The translations under genes and the position numbers were made by a program. Shown here one piece after another: positions 1 to 7,139 of a stretch of 10,485 nt of DNA (the stretch's first letter is position 1; each line of letters opens with the position of its first letter). Origin of the DNA: Bacteroidaceae bacterium (GTDB taxonomy: Bacteria; Bacteroidota; Bacteroidia; Bacteroidales; Barnesiellaceae_A); NCBI GenBank assembly GCA_017561285.1, contig JAFZDG010000149.1, positions 1 to 10,485 on the forward strand, in the 5' to 3' direction. Below the pieces are notes generated by a model. That model was not told where the DNA came from. It did no database searches and saw nothing but the letters and a program-made list of their open reading frames with translations.

Positions 1-1
1 C

Positions 2-949
2 AAGCCCGAAGATATACCCGCACTCTTGCAACAAGCCGGTGTTGCTATGCCTGCCACCCTTGCGCTTGAGATGAACTTTATGTCATACAGCGATGTGACT
101 CGTCTGGCAAAATCGTTCCCCGAAGCTACACCCACCAACGGTTCGGCCATTATGAGCTACGTACGCTCTACCAAGACAGCCTACGAGGTAGAGAAAATAC
201 GCACCTCGGCACAAGGCCATATGAGTGTATATAAGAACCTTCAAGGCATCTATCATCCCGGTATGACCGATGCCGAATTGCAAATAGAGATAGAGATGCG
301 TCTGCGCCGCGCAGGTTGCTTGGGTATTTTCCGCGTGGCAGGCCCCAGTATGGAGGTGCATATGGGAAGCCTCATCAGTGGCGATAATGCCGACAATCCC
401 TCTCCCTACGACTTTGCCATGGGCGGTGCCGGTCTCGACAGCTCATTGCCCGGTGGTTGCAATGGCACAGTAATAGAGCCGGGAATGAGCACAATGGTCG
501 ATCTCTGCGGTAACTTTACCGGTTATATGAGCGACATATCGCGCACCTACTCGGTGGGTACAATGAGCGAACTGGCACAAAAAGCACACAACTGTTCTAT
601 CGCCATTCACCGCGCCATAGAGGCAATGGCTCGCCCCGGTGTGAAAGCCGCCGATATATACAACCTATCGCGTACAATGGCCGAAGAAGCAGGACTTGGA
701 GAGTACTTTATGGGACACAACCAACAAGCCGGCTTTGTGGGACATGGCGTGGGTATAGAAATCAACGAATCGCCCGTATTGGCACCCCGCTCACGCGATG
801 TACTTGAGGCCGGCAACGTAATAGCCGTTGAGCCCAAGTTTGTCATACCCGGTACCGGTGCTGTAGGTATCGAAAACACCTACCTCATCACAACCGATGG
901 CATAGAAAACCTCACCAACTTCACCGAGGAAATAATGCCTCTCGATTGA
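2..949 (+). CDS. M24 family metallopeptidase (Xaa-Pro aminopeptidase-like), 5' end missing
   Basis: The reading frame is open to the left edge, so this is the C-terminal part of a longer protein; a TTG at 26 is not a convincing start. The pita-bread catalytic domain of the M24B family (cytoplasmic peptidases removing the N-terminal residue before proline) is visible. All five expected metal ligands are present: Asp (codon 500-502, in VDLCG), Asp (533-535, in SDISRT), His (743-745, in GHGVGIEINESP), Glu (830-832, in VEPKF) and Glu (872-874, in GIENTYLI). The stretch that in E. coli PepP carries a substrate-binding His before the first Asp reads SSLPGGCNGT here and has no His. This may mark a subfamily with a different substrate, so I do not assign pepP. 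The missing N-terminal part would hold the rest of a creatinase-like domain. The next gene starts 45 bp downstream on the same strand with no terminator between, suggesting co-transcription. Confidence 0.9.
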   Translation, partial: KPEDIPALLQQAGVAMPATLALEMNFMSYSDVTRLAKSFPEATPTNGSAIMSYVRSTKTAYEVEKIRTSAQGHMSVYKNLQGIYHPGMTDAELQIEIEMRLRRAGCLGIFRVAGPSMEVHMGSLISGDNADNPSPYDFAMGGAGLDSSLPGGCNGTVIEPGMSTMVDLCGNFTGYMSDISRTYSVGTMSELAQKAHNCSIAIHRAIEAMARPGVKAADIYNLSRTMAEEAGLGEYFMGHNQQAGFVGHGVGIEINESPVLAPRSRDVLEAGNVIAVEPKFVIPGTGAVGIENTYLITTDGIENLTNFTEEIMPLD

Positions 950-994
950 AATTTTTTATAAAAACACAATAAACTTATCCATCCCGTAACAGCT

Positions 995-2416
995 ATGCAC
1001 AAGCACCTCGAACAACCAATATTTAAGCTCATAGGCCAAGTAGCCGATGAATTGCAACGCCCATGTTTCGTGATAGGTGGTTATGTACGCGACATCGTAC
1101 TCTGCCGCCAATCGAAAGACATAGATGTTGTAACACTGGGTAGCGGAATAGAACTTGCCGAGGCATTGTGCAAGAAGCTGGGACGCGGTGCTCACTTGTC
1201 GGTATTTCGCAATTTTGGCACTGCACAGGTAAAATACCGCAAGGGCCATGAGTCGTGGGAGGTAGAGTTTGTAGGCGCACGCCGCGAGTCATACTCGCGC
1301 AACTCACGCAAACCCATCGTAGAAGATGGCACACTGCAAGATGACCAAAATCGTCGTGACTTCACCATCAACGCCCTGGCCCTATGCCTCAATAGCGACC
1401 ACTATGGCGAGCTGGTAGATCCCTTCGATGGTATGGGCGATATAGAGCGCGAAATCATACGCACACCGCTCGATCCCGATATAACCTTCAGTGACGATCC
1501 CTTGCGTATGATGCGAGCCATACGATTTGCCACACAACTCAACTTCCGCATTTACCCCGACACCTTCGATGCGATAAAGCGCAACAAAGAGCGCATAAAA
1601 ATCATTTCGCGCGAACGCATTGCCGATGAGTTGGGCAAGATAATACGTGCCGACATCCCATCTCGAGGCTTCATACTACTCGACGAGAGTGGATTGTTAC
1701 CCTTCATATGCCCCGAATTGGCAGCACTCAAAGGCAGTGAAACCATTGACGGACACGGACATAAAGACAACTTTTACCACACACTCACCGTACTCGACAA
1801 CGTAGCCCTGCGCTCACGCAACGAGTGGTTGCGCTGGGCAGCACTCTTTCACGACATAGCCAAGCCACGCACCAAGCGATACGATGCCCGGTTGGGATGG
1901 ACATTTCACAACCACAACTTCATAGGAGCCAAGATGATACCCGGTATCTTCCGCACTATGAAACTACCCCTCAACGAGCATATGAAATATGTGCAAAAGC
2001 TTGTTGAACTGCATATGCGCCCCATCGTATTGGCCGAAGAAGAGGTCACCGACTCGGCTGTACGCCGCCTGCTGTTCGATGCCGGCAACGACATTGACGA
2101 ATTGATGTTGCTTTGCGAAGCCGATATAACCTCACGCAATGCAGAGAAAGTACGTCGCTATCTCGACAACTTTGCTCTGGTGCGCCGCAAACTCGAAGAG
2201 ATAGAGGAGAAAGACCGCGTACGCAATTTCCAACCCCCAGTTGGCGGTGAAGAGATTATGGAATACTTTGCACTACCACCATCCCGCGAAGTAGGCGAGT
2301 TGAAGAGTGCCATCAAAAACGCCATACTCGATGGCATCATACCCAACGAACGCGAAGCCGCATGGCAATATATGCTCGACCAAGCCGCCCAAATGGGTAT
2401 TGAAAAGAAAGTATAA
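995..2416 (+). CDS. cca: CCA tRNA nucleotidyltransferase / poly(A) polymerase family protein with HD domain
   Basis: A 473-residue class II nucleotidyltransferase that should add or repair the 3' CCA end of tRNAs in the cytoplasm. The polymerase head has the GGYVRD motif (residues 28-33) and the catalytic DID (42-44). RRDFTINALAL (120-130) and DDPLRMMRAIRFATQL (168-183) are the conserved neck and nucleotide-recognition motifs of the family. An HD phosphohydrolase domain follows, with GHGHKDNFYHTL (253-264), HD at 286-287 and a later FHNHNF segment. Many bacterial CCA enzymes have this layout, with 2',3'-phosphatase or phosphodiesterase activity in the HD part. The length is normal for the family. 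The ATG at 995 is the first in frame, and the motifs start soon after it. CCA-adding and poly(A)-adding enzymes are hard to tell apart by eye, so the symbol is the likelier of two choices. No promoter stands out in the 45-bp gap upstream; it is probably transcribed with the peptidase gene. Confidence 0.92.
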   Translation: MHKHLEQPIFKLIGQVADELQRPCFVIGGYVRDIVLCRQSKDIDVVTLGSGIELAEALCKKLGRGAHLSVFRNFGTAQVKYRKGHESWEVEFVGARRESYSRNSRKPIVEDGTLQDDQNRRDFTINALALCLNSDHYGELVDPFDGMGDIEREIIRTPLDPDITFSDDPLRMMRAIRFATQLNFRIYPDTFDAIKRNKERIKIISRERIADELGKIIRADIPSRGFILLDESGLLPFICPELAALKGSETIDGHGHKDNFYHTLTVLDNVALRSRNEWLRWAALFHDIAKPRTKRYDARLGWTFHNHNFIGAKMIPGIFRTMKLPLNEHMKYVQKLVELHMRPIVLAEEEVTDSAVRRLLFDAGNDIDELMLLCEADITSRNAEKVRRYLDNFALVRRKLEEIEEKDRVRNFQPPVGGEEIMEYFALPPSREVGELKSAIKNAILDGIIPNEREAAWQYMLDQAAQMGIEKKV

Positions 2417-2440
2417 AGCTACACCCTATAGTATATACAT

Positions 2441-2483
2441 AAAAGATGCTATGTCCGATGATTATGGATACAGCATCTTTTTT
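2441..2483 (+). terminator. Intrinsic terminator after the cca gene
   Basis: A perfect 10-bp stem (aaaagatgct at 2441-2450 with agcatctttt at 2472-2481) runs into six T residues (2478-2483). Inside the 21-nt loop a further helix can form (tgtcc at 2452-2456 with ggata at 2466-2470, one G-U pair), after one A/C mismatch. It lies 25 bp past the cca stop and ends the peptidase-cca transcript before the convergent lipoprotein gene. Confidence 0.85.
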
Positions 2484-2564
2484 GTATTGCATAGAATCAC
2501 TATTACATACAACTTATTACCCCAATCGTGCAGACCACAAAGATTATCCACCACATTCACAGCC

Positions 2565-2601
2565 ATATAAAAATAGAGCCCGACTTCACAGCCGGACTCT
2601 A
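2565..2601 (-). terminator. Intrinsic terminator of the large lipoprotein gene
   Basis: Arms tagag (2574-2578) and ccg (2580-2582) pair with cgg (2593-2595) and ctcta (2597-2601), with one C/A mismatch and a 10-nt loop. Read on the minus strand, the hairpin is followed by TTTTTATAT (complement of about 2565-2573). It lies about 80 nt past the lipoprotein stop, back to back with the cca terminator. Confidence 0.75.
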
Positions 2602-2628
2602 CCTCGATTGTTAATCACTAACTTTACA

Positions 2629-2649
2629 TATCTCATTACATATGAGATA
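2629..2649. repeat. Short perfect inverted repeat between convergent genes
   Basis: An 8-bp perfect dyad: tatctcat (2629-2636) and atgagata (2642-2649) around a 5-nt loop. It sits in the 3' untranslated part of the lipoprotein transcript, between its stop codon and its terminator. Neither strand has a T-tract after it, so it is probably an mRNA 3' stem rather than a terminator, or chance in AT-rich DNA. Confidence 0.4.
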
Positions 2650-2679
2650 AGTTGCGTCTATGTGATTTACCCTTTCATT

Positions 2680-5600
2680 TTATTTATTACTGATTGTCAC
2701 TGTTACCACACGATTTTGTGTTGCACCATAAGGATATGTAAGCTCTACGTTTACTTTCAACTCTACAGGTTCTGTGAGTTTAAGCATCGCAGTATTATCA
2801 TAGCTCAAGATACCGTCCTCAGTAAAGTTAATCATATCTACCAACTCGGTGGGTACTGATTGTTGATCGAGTGAGAGCTTGATGTTAAGGCTATAGAGAG
2901 CAGGATTTTTGGCAGTCATACCTGTTCCGTAGCCATTGCTTGCATAACCATTTGTTCCATCACCGATTACCCAACCATTTTGTGTTGTATTGGCATATTG
3001 CTCAATATCATCACCATTGATAAGGTCATAGGTAGCGTGACCGTTACGGTAGTCTTTCAACTTCATACCATACCATACATTGTAGTAGTATGTTACAGCT
3101 TGACTGAGTTCGATACTTCCATCCACAACACTGAGTTGACCAATAGGATCGTAACCCATTACAAAGTAATCTTTGTACTCATTAGCAAACTTAGTGGGCA
3201 ATTCAACACGTTGCTCGCCATTACCTGTCAAGATATAGAGTTTACCAACAACAGGGATAGAAGCTTCGGTTGTTTTGTAAGTAAGTTTGTTTCCATTAAA
3301 TTCGCTGTCACCTATCACCTTGGCATCAGTTGTTGCAAAATTGAACTCGGTAACAAGGCTGCTCTCGGCATCATTTACCGGCAAATATTTCTCTTCATCG
3401 TCTGCAGCAACCACGCGGAAGGCAACATCCATATCTACGTTGTCGAGTGCAAACTCAGAAACATTGGTAGAGGTAATTTCGGGGCTATACAAAGGAGTAA
3501 CCTTAGAGTACAAACCGTTTTCATCGTTATAAACGTGATACTTATCGTACTTGAAGTCATATGCAGGAAGCTCGATTGTTACATTCTTGGTAATGATGAT
3601 TTGTTGACCGAACCAAGTTGTAAGGTCGTAAACATACTCTATCTTTTGTGCAAATTGGTCGGCAAAGTCTGTGTAGCTATAGTGTGCAGTCATCTTATTG
3701 CCGTTGATTGACAAACCGGTTGTGCCGGTAGCCTCTTTCTTGTTGAATGTGTTGCTGAGAGCAAACTTCTCGCTATCCTTGTAATTATTGATAATCATAG
3801 CAAAGAACTCATTCTCAGTCATATTACCAAGATAAGACTTAGCAGCTTCGTAAACAGGTGTCAATGCCTCGGCAGTGAATGTCTTTTCGAGTTTATTGGC
3901 AAGTGTAATCGTTTCGTCTTTAAGAGCCAACTTAATAACTTCACGACTACGATCTACTGTATTCACAGTCATAATCAAGTCAACCTCAATAGCTTCATAT
4001 TGGTATGTACGAGTAATAGTGTACTCTTTACCCCACTCAAACCAAGCGAGAGAAACAACAGGTTTTTCGTTTGTACCGCCCATAGTCACAGTAAGCTCAC
4101 GCTCAACCTTGCCTTCAGGAGTAACGGTTTGTTGAGATTTGAATATACCGGAATTGATGATATTGGCATATGTGTATTTATCACCGGCAGGCATACTTAC
4201 CAAGCTATCGATAGTAATGGAGTTGTTAGGCATATAAGTGTTGCTGAGACCGGCATCGCTCAAAGCATCTTGATAGTTGTTGCGGTTGTATGTCCATACA
4301 ATATCCTCCACACTCATATACATCTTAGCAAGACGACGAGTTACCTCTACAGTATCACTTGCCAATACCTCTTCGGTACCAATAGAATAAGTATATGTAA
4401 CTCCGAGTTTAGTATCAACGGCACTCTCTTTTACGTCATTAAGTTTTACTGTAGCAACGCTGTCAGCATAACCTTCACGAGCCTTCATACCCAATTCAAA
4501 CACAGAACCATCATTACCTACTATAGCAGTATCTACATTTTGAACATAGTTGATAGCATAACCGGCAGCAGTCATTTGAGCCAAATCCAACCATTTGTCA
4601 GTCTCTACGCTAAACATCAACTTGTGCTTGGGCAAAATGTCAACAACAGTCTCGGTATCGTGATATTGAATACGATGATTTTCTTGCTCAACATTATCTA
4701 TTCTGATACTCATTTCGGTAGCAGTAGGATAAAGGTTGGTAAAGCTTGAAGCAACATTGGCAGTACCGTTATCGATGACAAGTGACGCAGCATAAGCCGA
4801 GTTTTGGGCCTTTGTATAGAAGTCGGCAGTAAAGTTACGAGTATTAACATACACAGCAATGATACCCTTCTCTTGATTGTCAATCTTCACATCAACCACC
4901 TCCATTGAAGGATTACTGCTGCGTGTTTTCAAGGCCTCAGAGAGCTGGAACGACACGTTATCTTTGTTGAGAGCCAATACACCATCAATAGGAAGTATTT
5001 GGTATTTGATTACCGATTGAGCCTCAATGATTTCGCCACCAATTGTTGCATAGTTAATAGTAGCTTTGCCATCGCTGTACTCGGGTACAAACACTACACT
5101 TTGAATACGACCGAGCAAAGCTTGATAGTTGCCGGTGAGCGACTTAATAGCCTCCTCAAGTTCAGCAATCTTGGCATTCAGCTCAGCAACAGCAGCATTG
5201 AGTTGATTTTTGATGTCATCGGTAATCTTACCATCGTTCTCAAGAGCAGCCTTCAAAGCCTCAGCAACAGCAGCTTTATAATCGGCCTCTACCTTTGCCA
5301 ACTCTTCTTTAGAAGCTTTAGTTGCTACAAGAGCTTCCAATTCTTCAAATTTCTTATTGATAGCATCAATGTCACCACCGAGGTTTTTCACTTCTTCGGC
5401 AGTAGCATCATATTTATTGCTGAGCACCTCAAGAGCAGCAGCTGTAGCTTGATAATCGGCCAAACGGGCATATCCGGCTAAAGCCTCTTCGAGTTGCTCA
5501 CCAAATGTTTCGTTCATACGCTCCTCAAGCGCCTTCATATCGGCATTGATAGTAGCCACAGCACTCTCAATATCGGCTTTTACACCATTAATAGCCTCTG

Positions 5601-6342
5601 CCATCTCTGCACGAACAGCATTAAGTTGCTCGCTCATTTCGGTCTTAACGCCATCAACATCGGCATCAGTAGCAAAGATTTGGTCGAGGTTATCTACCTG
5701 GGTTTTCACAGCAGCCAAGTTAGCCTCAATCTCGGCCATAGTAGTGTTGATAGTTTCAATAGCCGTTTTATTGGCGATGGTGGCATCCTCGACAGTTTTG
5801 ATATATTCCGAAAGGTCGGTTTTGTTTTTATCCACCTTACCTTCAAGAGCTTTGAAAGCCTCATCGGCAGTATTCATTCTATTTTCAAGACCATCGATTT
5901 TACCACTATTGGCATTAATGGCAGCCTCGTTTCTTGCAACCCACTCTTGTAAAGCCAATAAGCTGGCAGTTTGGTCGGCAAGTTGAGTTTTCAAAGAGGC
6001 AATTTCGCTCATATTGCTATTGGTCAAATCAGCGACAGCTTGTACATCGGCAGCCAATTTACTATCAACAGCAGCAAGTTCTTTGATTTTGGCATCAATT
6101 GCCTCATCAGCGCTCTTCAAGTTATTAATCTCTTCACTGAACTTTTGATCGAACGATTGCAAGTCGGCAGCAGTTGCCTTCAAGCTCTCTACTTGCTCAT
6201 TTACAGTGGTAAGATTTCCCTCAAGAGCAGTCACACGATCGGTAAGCGTATCAAGATCATCTTGAAACGTACAACCGGTAAAACAGATCATCACTCCAAC
6301 AAGGAGCAACCACATCTTGGTTGAGAAAAAATTTTTTTTCAT
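2680..6342 (-). CDS. Large surface lipoprotein with long N-terminal coiled-coil stalk
   Basis: A 1220-residue protein of unknown function. A type II signal peptide is clear: MKK, a hydrophobic stretch (residues 10-22) and lipobox FTGC with Cys24 as the lipidated residue. TFQDD follows, an acidic start like that of Bacteroidetes surface-exported lipoproteins. Residues about 29-412 are almost entirely heptad-patterned, rich in Ala, Glu, Lys, Asp and Leu and nearly free of Pro and aromatics, so they should form a long coiled-coil stalk. At about 412-440 comes IQSVVFVPEYSDGKATINYA. I recall this motif from Bacteroidetes proteins annotated with the DUF4988 / PL29-lyase N-terminal coiled coil, where it begins the first globular module. 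The remaining 800 residues look beta-rich (alternating hydrophobics, many Tyr, Thr, Val, Asn), and the end NRVVTVTISNK resembles a beta strand. I see no catalytic motif, so a polysaccharide-lyase role is not supported. A stalked adhesin, glycan-binding or structural surface protein is a guess. The gene stands alone with its own promoter and terminator. Confidence 0.9.
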   Translation of the reverse strand: MKKNFFSTKMWLLLVGVMICFTGCTFQDDLDTLTDRVTALEGNLTTVNEQVESLKATAADLQSFDQKFSEEINNLKSADEAIDAKIKELAAVDSKLAADVQAVADLTNSNMSEIASLKTQLADQTASLLALQEWVARNEAAINANSGKIDGLENRMNTADEAFKALEGKVDKNKTDLSEYIKTVEDATIANKTAIETINTTMAEIEANLAAVKTQVDNLDQIFATDADVDGVKTEMSEQLNAVRAEMAEAINGVKADIESAVATINADMKALEERMNETFGEQLEEALAGYARLADYQATAAALEVLSNKYDATAEEVKNLGGDIDAINKKFEELEALVATKASKEELAKVEADYKAAVAEALKAALENDGKITDDIKNQLNAAVAELNAKIAELEEAIKSLTGNYQALLGRIQSVVFVPEYSDGKATINYATIGGEIIEAQSVIKYQILPIDGVLALNKDNVSFQLSEALKTRSSNPSMEVVDVKIDNQEKGIIAVYVNTRNFTADFYTKAQNSAYAASLVIDNGTANVASSFTNLYPTATEMSIRIDNVEQENHRIQYHDTETVVDILPKHKLMFSVETDKWLDLAQMTAAGYAINYVQNVDTAIVGNDGSVFELGMKAREGYADSVATVKLNDVKESAVDTKLGVTYTYSIGTEEVLASDTVEVTRRLAKMYMSVEDIVWTYNRNNYQDALSDAGLSNTYMPNNSITIDSLVSMPAGDKYTYANIINSGIFKSQQTVTPEGKVERELTVTMGGTNEKPVVSLAWFEWGKEYTITRTYQYEAIEVDLIMTVNTVDRSREVIKLALKDETITLANKLEKTFTAEALTPVYEAAKSYLGNMTENEFFAMIINNYKDSEKFALSNTFNKKEATGTTGLSINGNKMTAHYSYTDFADQFAQKIEYVYDLTTWFGQQIIITKNVTIELPAYDFKYDKYHVYNDENGLYSKVTPLYSPEITSTNVSEFALDNVDMDVAFRVVAADDEEKYLPVNDAESSLVTEFNFATTDAKVIGDSEFNGNKLTYKTTEASIPVVGKLYILTGNGEQRVELPTKFANEYKDYFVMGYDPIGQLSVVDGSIELSQAVTYYYNVWYGMKLKDYRNGHATYDLINGDDIEQYANTTQNGWVIGDGTNGYASNGYGTGMTAKNPALYSLNIKLSLDQQSVPTELVDMINFTEDGILSYDNTAMLKLTEPVELKVNVELTYPYGATQNRVVTVTISNK

Positions 6343-6404
6343 CGTAAAAAATAATTTAGTTTATATAAATGGTTTTTAGTTGAGATTTTTTCTTCTCCTT
6401 CGGC

Positions 6405-6457
6405 TATTATATATGCTTTTCTTTAATATTTGTTACTTACTATAAATATTATATATG
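6405..6457. repeat. Direct repeat in the lipoprotein leader
   Basis: TATTATATATG occurs at 6405-6415 and again at 6447-6457, 42 bp apart. Both copies are followed closely by TTTTCT (one base of offset). The repeat unit is AT-only except for its last base, so chance is possible, but the shared flank makes an old tandem duplication plausible. Confidence 0.4.
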
Positions 6458-6499
6458 TGTTTTCTACATTTTAGTCGTTCTAATTTTAAATTTAGAGAG

Positions 6500-6556
6500 A
6501 AACTGCCTACCTTTGTGGTGGAATGGATTGGATAACCAACAACAGGTTGGCAGTTT
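6500..6556. repeat. Imperfect inverted repeat over the divergent promoter region
   Basis: AAACTGCCTACC (6500-6511) and GGTTGGCAGTTT (6545-6556) are inverted copies matching at 11 of 12 positions around a 33-bp centre. The left arm overlaps the plus-strand -7 box, and the right arm lies just downstream of the predicted minus-strand start. A nested 5-bp hairpin (ccaac 6536-6540, gttgg 6546-6550) shares the right arm. The likeliest role is an operator, perhaps for the adjacent HTH protein, or an mRNA leader hairpin. Confidence 0.55.
6508..6515 (+). promoter_or_regulatory. Candidate -7 box for the HTH regulator gene
   Basis: TACCTTTG fits the Bacteroidetes -7 consensus TAnnTTTG exactly. The -33 position, 20 nt upstream, reads TTTT (6484-6487) instead of TTTG. 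It would give a leader of roughly 185 nt before the ATG at 6709. A weaker TAGTATTG at 6681-6688 is closer but has no -33 match. Confidence 0.45.
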
Positions 6557-6587
6557 TCCCTATAAATTATAAACTACTTAGCGTTTG

Positions 6588-6619
6588 CAAAGATAGACGA
6601 TATTGGGTAAACGACCAAA
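6588..6619 (-). promoter_or_regulatory. Promoter of the large lipoprotein gene
   Basis: On the minus strand, TTTG (6619-6616) is followed after exactly 20 nt by TATCTTTG (6595-6588) and then CA. This is a full match to the Bacteroidetes -33/-7 consensus. No other consensus -7 box faces this way between here and the lipoprotein ATG. Confidence 0.75.
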
Positions 6620-6708
6620 TTTTTTTGTAAAAAATTACTCGTTTTCGGGTATTTTTATCTCAACTTATGTTGGTTAGATATAGTATTGTTTACCCCAAAA
6701 GTCGAGTT

Positions 6709-7095
6709 ATGGACTATCAAGCATCAGAAACCGCTGTACGCGAAAGAATAAAACAACTACAAAACCAACTGGGATTTACAGAAAACCGTTTAGCCGATGG
6801 TGATGCACCTACCCAGAAACGACTAAACAGGCAACTCAGTCATGGCGCAACCATCACGTTAGACACATTGCTACTCATATTGAAAACCTATCCCAATGTA
6901 TCGTCCGAATGGCTACTAAAAGGTTGTGGCAATATGCTAATAAATAATGCAACCGCACACAACGAAATTTGCGATTGCATAAATAATTGTGAAAATAATT
7001 CGGGAACTCTTACAGAGAGTTTTGTAAGAGAACTTCTAATGGAGAAAGACAAGCAAATAGAGAGCTTGCTATCTATATTAAAGAATAGTAAGTAA
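6709..7095 (+). CDS. Small XRE/phage-repressor-like helix-turn-helix regulator
   Basis: A probable DNA-binding protein of 128 residues. The N-terminal region (about 8-50, VRERIKQLQNQLGFTENRLA onward) fits a helix-turn-helix of the short Bacteroidetes regulators. YPNVSSEWLLKGCGNM (61-76) is the diagnostic tail of that family, usually 'S.EWLLtG.GeM'. After a linker, ESFVRELLMEKDKQIESLLSIL (103-124) looks like a short coiled coil, probably for oligomerisation. I chose the ATG at 6709 over the one at 6667 because the extra residues MLVRYSIVYPKSRV do not resemble the family and overlap sequence that looks non-coding. Within the HTH, the turn (ADGDAPTQKRLNRQ) is not the textbook Gly-type turn. The gene is divergent from the lipoprotein gene and converges on znuC, 20 bp from its stop. 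Targets are unknown; the inverted repeat at 6500-6556 is a natural candidate. Confidence 0.8.
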   Translation: MDYQASETAVRERIKQLQNQLGFTENRLADGDAPTQKRLNRQLSHGATITLDTLLLILKTYPNVSSEWLLKGCGNMLINNATAHNEICDCINNCENNSGTLTESFVRELLMEKDKQIESLLSILKNSK

Positions 7096-7113
7096 CAGCG
7101 CCATCACATATCC

Positions 7114-7139
7114 TACTACATAACCGTAGTATCTATTTT
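7114..7139 (+). terminator. Weak possible terminator of the HTH regulator gene
   Basis: A 6-bp inverted repeat (tactac 7114-7119, gtagta 7126-7131) with a 6-nt loop is followed by tctatttt on the plus strand. It lies 19 bp past the HTH stop and overlaps the 3' end of znuC. The T-run is poor and the stem short. Confidence 0.3.

Larger units (their letters stand above)
6343..6582 (-). other. Predicted long AT-rich 5' leader of the lipoprotein gene
   Basis: About 240 bp separate the predicted transcription start from the lipoprotein ATG. The stretch is very AT-rich and has no convincing ORF. There is no Shine-Dalgarno sequence near the start; the only GGAG-like stretch on the minus strand (within GAAGGAGAAG) is some 60 nt upstream of the ATG. 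It holds an 11-bp direct repeat (6405-6415 and 6447-6457). A-rich, SD-less leaders are common in Bacteroidetes. I recognise no riboswitch. Confidence 0.5.

Noticed and set aside
2446..2859. Plus-strand open frame of 137 codons after cca
   Set aside because: It runs through the cca terminator and the minus-strand terminator and into the lipoprotein gene. The translation is Cys/Tyr-rich without a recognisable fold.
2980..5986. Several plus-strand open frames of 80-250 codons opposite the lipoprotein gene (such as 2980-3711, 4000-4749, 4999-5481, 5494-5952)
   Set aside because: They lie antisense to a gene with a full signal peptide, heptads and terminator. Their translations are low-complexity, rich in Ser, Ile, Cys and Leu, without family motifs. 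They are by-products of the codon use of the real gene.
6500..6556. Invertible (phase-variable) promoter flanked by inverted repeats
   Set aside because: Bacteroidetes invertible promoters usually have a complete promoter inside a segment of 100 bp or more and a nearby recombinase. Here the segment is 57 bp, the -7 box overlaps an arm, and no recombinase gene is in view.
6667..6708. N-terminal extension of the HTH protein from the upstream ATG
   Set aside because: The 14 extra residues do not resemble the family and would lie in sequence that looks like leader DNA. The Met at 6709 gives the usual N-terminus.
6709..7095. Sign of a prophage because of the repressor-like HTH protein
   Set aside because: No integrase, structural phage gene or attachment repeat is seen. 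Small regulators of this type also occur as ordinary chromosomal genes in Bacteroidetes.
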